64,000 bases of DNA from Streptomyces sp. L2. GTDB taxonomy: Bacteria; Actinomycetota; Actinomycetes; Streptomycetales; Streptomycetaceae. Below are positions 61,342-64,000 of the stretch, in pieces. Numbering within the stretch: position 1 is the first letter of the stretch; the number at the start of each line of letters is the position of its first letter. The DNA lies in the NCBI RefSeq assembly GCF_004124325.1, contig NZ_QBDT01000002.1, forward strand, positions 186,001 through 250,000. The letters are read 5' to 3'. The notes beneath the pieces were generated by a model. That model was not told the origin of the DNA and did no database searches. It saw only the letters and a list, made by a program, of their open reading frames with translations. The translations under genes and the position numbers were made by a program.

Positions 61342-63366
61342 ATGATATCCGCGACCCCCGCCCTGGAAATGATCATTGGAATAACCCCTTTCGAGGAGCC
61401 CGACGCGGGGCTGGTCGAAGCGGTCAGCCGGGCCGGCGGCCTCGGAGTGCTCGATCTCGGAACCGGCGACCAAAGAGCCAGAAAGGCGCTGCTACGCCTT
61501 CGGCGCTCGGCACCCGGCCCGTTCGGGGTGCGCGTCGGGCCACGCTGCCGGATGAAACCCGCGGACCTCGCGACGGGGAGGCCCGGCCCGCGGAGCGAGG
61601 CCGGTCCGCACACGGTGGTGCTCGGAGTCGGTTCCCTGTGGCAGGTCGAGGATGTCCCTCCGCGGTACAGAGTGCTGGTCGAGGTCACGGACCTGGAGCA
61701 AGCGCTGGAAGCCGTCCGCGCCGGAGCGGGCGGCCTGATCGCGCGTGGCGCCGAGAGCGGGGGCAGAGTCGGGGAGCTGAGCAGCTGTGTCCTATTACAG
61801 CAACTCCGCCTGGACATACCGATCTGGGTCTGCGGCGGTATCGGTCCGCGTACAGCGGCGGCAAGCGTGGCCGGCGGGGCGGCCGGGGTCGTCGTGGACA
61901 GCCAGCTGGCCCTCCTGGCCGAGTCGACTCCGGCTGAAGCGGCTGCCGAGGCGCTGCGGGCCATGGACGGTTCGGAAACCCTGGTCGTCTCCGGACATCG
62001 CCTGCTGTGCCACCCCGGCGGACCGAGTGTCCCAGCCGGTGATCCGGAGACGGTGGCGGCGATGCTGGGTTGCGGAGACCCGCGCACGCAGCCGCTGCCC
62101 GTGGGTCAGGACGGTTTCCTGGCCGCCCGCTTCGCTGAACGCTGGGGCGACGTCGGACGTGCGGTCCAAGCCCTGAAAGACTCCGTGCGCGACGCCGTAC
62201 GGGACGACATGCCGGCCCGGGCACTGCTCGAAGGCTCCCCGATGAGCCGTGCGCTCGGTACCCGGCTGCCGATCGCTCAAGGACCGATGGCCACGGTCAG
62301 CGATCAGGCACGATTCGCCGACGCCGTCGCCGACGAAGGCGGTCTGCCCTTCATGGCGCTGGCCCTCGCCGACGGGGAACGGTCTCGGACGATGCTGGAG
62401 GAGACGCGCGCCGCCATGGACGGAAGGCCGTGGGGCGTCGGCCTGCTCGGCTGCGCGCCGGGGTACATCGAAAGCGCCCAGTTCGACGCCGTACGACAGT
62501 CGAAGCCCACGCATGCGGTCATCGCCGGCGGGCGGCCGTCTCAGGCAGAGGCACTGGAGCGCGTCGGAATCCGGACGTTCCTGCAGGTGCCCGGGCCGAA
62601 GGACCTGCGGGTCTGCCTGGCGGCAGGGGCCCGCAGGTTCGTCTTTCAGGGCTCCGAGTCCGGCGGCCACGTCGGGCGGTGGGCCAGTTTCCCGTTGTGG
62701 GAGGCCCAACTCGCGGTGCTGGAGGATTTCCTGTCCGCCGCGGGAGAGGACGCGGCGCGGCACCTGGAAGTGTTCTTCGCGGGCGGCATCCACAACGAGC
62801 GCTCGGCGGCGATGATCGCCGCGCTCGCCACGCCGCTCACCGCACGTGGAGCCGCCGTCGGCGTCCTTCTCGGAACCGCCTATCTGTTCACTGAGGAGGC
62901 GGTGACGCTCCGGGCGATCCGGCCGCTCTTTCAACAGCGTGTCCAGGCCGCGTCCCGGACCGCGCTGATGAGGACCGGCCCCCTGACCGTCACCCGATGC
63001 GTCCCGAGCCCATTCAGTCAGGATCCCCAGGCCCGCCAGGAGGAACACGAAACGGCGCCATCCGGCCGGATCATCCCCGAAGGCCTGTGCTGGGCGGAAC
63101 GGCAGCGGCTGACCGCGCGGCTACGGGTCGCCAGTAAGGGGGTCACGACAGACGCCGCTGGCGCGCCGGTGCGCGTCGATGAGGAGCGTCAGCTGGCGGA
63201 CGGCCTGTTCATGGCGGGGGAAGTGGCCGTACTCCGGTCGGCGACCACCACCATCAGCGCGTTGCATCGCTCGGTGACCGATGGCGCGGCGGGCTTCCTC
63301 GCCCGGCGGGCGGCCCTGCTCCGAGAACGAGCCGATAGGCCTCAGGGTGAGCCGCCGGTCGGCTGA
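61342..63366 (+). CDS. Tandem nitronate-monooxygenase-like protein (N-terminal PKS-type fragment)
   Basis: A 674-aa protein with GGAGA before its ATG and two TIM-barrel NMO/2-nitropropane-dioxygenase-like domains (about 1-290 and 300-640). Motifs include ALEMIIGITPF, GGLGVLDLG, GGLIARGAESGG, ICGG-like WVCGGIG in the first half, then LGTRLPIAQGPMATVSD, FVFQGSESGGHVG and EVFFAGGIHN in the second. In Streptomyces this tandem forms the N-terminal part of very large type I PKSs, where AVLRSATTTISALHRSVTDG is followed by a KS. Here the frame stops just after that segment. It is either a free-standing version or a truncated PKS gene. Confidence 0.85.
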   Translation: MISATPALEMIIGITPFEEPDAGLVEAVSRAGGLGVLDLGTGDQRARKALLRLRRSAPGPFGVRVGPRCRMKPADLATGRPGPRSEAGPHTVVLGVGSLWQVEDVPPRYRVLVEVTDLEQALEAVRAGAGGLIARGAESGGRVGELSSCVLLQQLRLDIPIWVCGGIGPRTAAASVAGGAAGVVVDSQLALLAESTPAEAAAEALRAMDGSETLVVSGHRLLCHPGGPSVPAGDPETVAAMLGCGDPRTQPLPVGQDGFLAARFAERWGDVGRAVQALKDSVRDAVRDDMPARALLEGSPMSRALGTRLPIAQGPMATVSDQARFADAVADEGGLPFMALALADGERSRTMLEETRAAMDGRPWGVGLLGCAPGYIESAQFDAVRQSKPTHAVIAGGRPSQAEALERVGIRTFLQVPGPKDLRVCLAAGARRFVFQGSESGGHVGRWASFPLWEAQLAVLEDFLSAAGEDAARHLEVFFAGGIHNERSAAMIAALATPLTARGAAVGVLLGTAYLFTEEAVTLRAIRPLFQQRVQAASRTALMRTGPLTVTRCVPSPFSQDPQARQEEHETAPSGRIIPEGLCWAERQRLTARLRVASKGVTTDAAGAPVRVDEERQLADGLFMAGEVAVLRSATTTISALHRSVTDGAAGFLARRAALLRERADRPQGEPPVG

Positions 63367-63378
63367 GCGGCGTGGTTC

Positions 63379-64000
63379 TCAGGTCATGATGTATCCGATG
63401 GGGCCGTCTTTGGCGTAGGCGGGGGTTTCGCAGTTGGGGTCGGTGGTGTCCATGTGGTCGCCGCCGTTGTAGCAGCGGTAGAGAGGTACGGTGCCCGGGA
63501 TCTGGGTGGGGTAGAGGTATCCGAGGGGTCCGTCCAGGGCGTAGCTGGGTGACTCGCAGGTGCGGTCCGTAGTCTCCATGTGGTCGCCGCCGTTGTAGCA
63601 GCGGTAGAGAGGAACGGTGCCCGGGATCTGGGTGGGGTAGAGGTAACCGACCGCGCCGTCCAAGGCGTAGCGGGGTGACTCGCAGGTGCGGTCGGTGGTC
63701 TCCATATGATCACTGCCGTTATAGCACCGGAACAAAGGGACGGTTCGCGCGATGATGTATCCGATGGGGCCGTCTTTGGCGTAGGCGGGGGTTTCGCAGT
63801 TGGGGTCGGTGGTGTCCATGTGGTCGCCGCCGTTGTAGCACCGGTAAAGGGGCACGGTGCCCGGGAGTTGGGTGGCGTACAGGTATCCGATGGGGCCGTC
63901 TTTGGCGTAGGCGGGGGTTTCGCAGTTGGGGTCGGTGGTGTCCATGTGGTCGCCGCCGTTGTAGCAGCGGTAGAGAGGTACGGTGCCCGGGATCTGGGTG
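63379..64000 (-). CDS. Tandem-repeat protein, DUF5648-like (N-terminus outside window)
   Basis: Only the C-terminal about 207 residues are visible; the frame stays open to the right edge. It consists of five copies of a 42-residue unit, PLYRCYNGGDHMDTTDPNCE then TPAYAKDGPIGYLYATQ, with variants METTDRTCESPSYAL. One unit is shortened (YIIARTV). The pattern YR-C-Y-N ... DHM-x-T-T-D ... GPIGYLY resembles DUF5648/hydrolase-associated repeats (YRxYN ... DHFYTTD), often secreted and wall- or sugar-associated. Each repeat has two Cys. It is convergent with the NMO gene, 12 bases apart. Confidence 0.85.
   Translation of the reverse strand, partial: TQIPGTVPLYRCYNGGDHMDTTDPNCETPAYAKDGPIGYLYATQLPGTVPLYRCYNGGDHMDTTDPNCETPAYAKDGPIGYIIARTVPLFRCYNGSDHMETTDRTCESPRYALDGAVGYLYPTQIPGTVPLYRCYNGGDHMETTDRTCESPSYALDGPLGYLYPTQIPGTVPLYRCYNGGDHMDTTDPNCETPAYAKDGPIGYIMT
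63384..64000 (-). repeat. 126-bp tandem repeats
   Basis: About five nearly identical 126-bp units, one with an internal deletion, encoding the repeats of the DUF5648-like protein. Identity between units suggests recent duplication or gene conversion. Confidence 0.9.

Noticed and set aside
63384..64000. CRISPR array suspicion for the repeats at the right end
   Set aside because: Units are 126 bp, contiguous, without spacers, and keep an open reading frame with conserved protein repeats.

Overview
The window is high-GC actinobacterial DNA and almost certainly Streptomyces. The markers are SsgA-like and chaplin-like genes, a class E sortase with LAxTG targets, GTGA/ATGA-coupled biosynthetic genes, TTA (bldA-type) codons, and several families (e.g. 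DUF6248) known mainly from this genus. There is no origin, rRNA or tRNA, and no intact transposon was seen; the one recognisable selfish element is an intein.

Region 1 (1-13.5 kb) is the right-hand part of a hybrid NRPS/PKS cluster, all on the + strand and mostly stop/start overlapped. In order it encodes: an A-T protein cut by the window edge; KS-(vestigial AT)-ACP; C-A-T; a type II thioesterase; an MbtH-like protein; a free-standing adenylation enzyme with a Thr-like code; a C-T-C protein lacking its own A domain; and an F420/LLM-type oxidoreductase. A double-stem terminator follows. The free A enzyme probably loads the C-T-C protein in trans. No type I thioesterase is visible.

Region 2 (14-32 kb) is dominated by cell-surface functions. 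It has a secreted protein with 47 tandem octapeptides (a likely rigid single alpha-helix), an AraC regulator, a Wzy-like polymerase with a divergent GT4 glycosyltransferase, a small RiPP-like peptide gene, a lytic transglycosylase, an operon of exosortase + GT2 + lipoprotein + polytopic membrane protein, a CAP-domain protein, another GT4, and a DUF11 surface protein with an exosortase-like C-terminus.

Region 3 (32-49 kb) carries a Nudix hydrolase, an aldo/keto-reductase with a destroyed catalytic tetrad, a sigma factor, WecB, a long chaplin-like protein with a sorting signal, an SsgA-like protein, a beta-helix lipoprotein, a DyP peroxidase and an LCP ligase. It ends with WecC, a 38-aa LAHTG micro-protein and a GT2 glycan synthase interrupted by an intein. 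WecB plus WecC would supply UDP-ManNAcA.

Region 4 (49-64 kb) is less dense. It contains a DUF6248 protein, a GH43-ricin enzyme, a metzincin protease with a charged helical tail, then the compact set LAVTG micro-protein / GT2 synthase / class E sortase. Beyond these lie small hypothetical genes, a truncated-looking PKS N-terminal (tandem nitronate-monooxygenase) fragment, and a repeat protein that runs off the end.

The most notable theme is three tiny proteins (38, 52 and 58 aa), each little more than MY + LAxTG + membrane helix + basic or polar tail. Two of them lie directly upstream of GT2 synthases and one of those sets includes a class E sortase. I see this as a candidate undescribed sortase/glycan-synthase system. 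TTA codons in at least ten genes suggest that much of the region is expressed under developmental (bldA) control.
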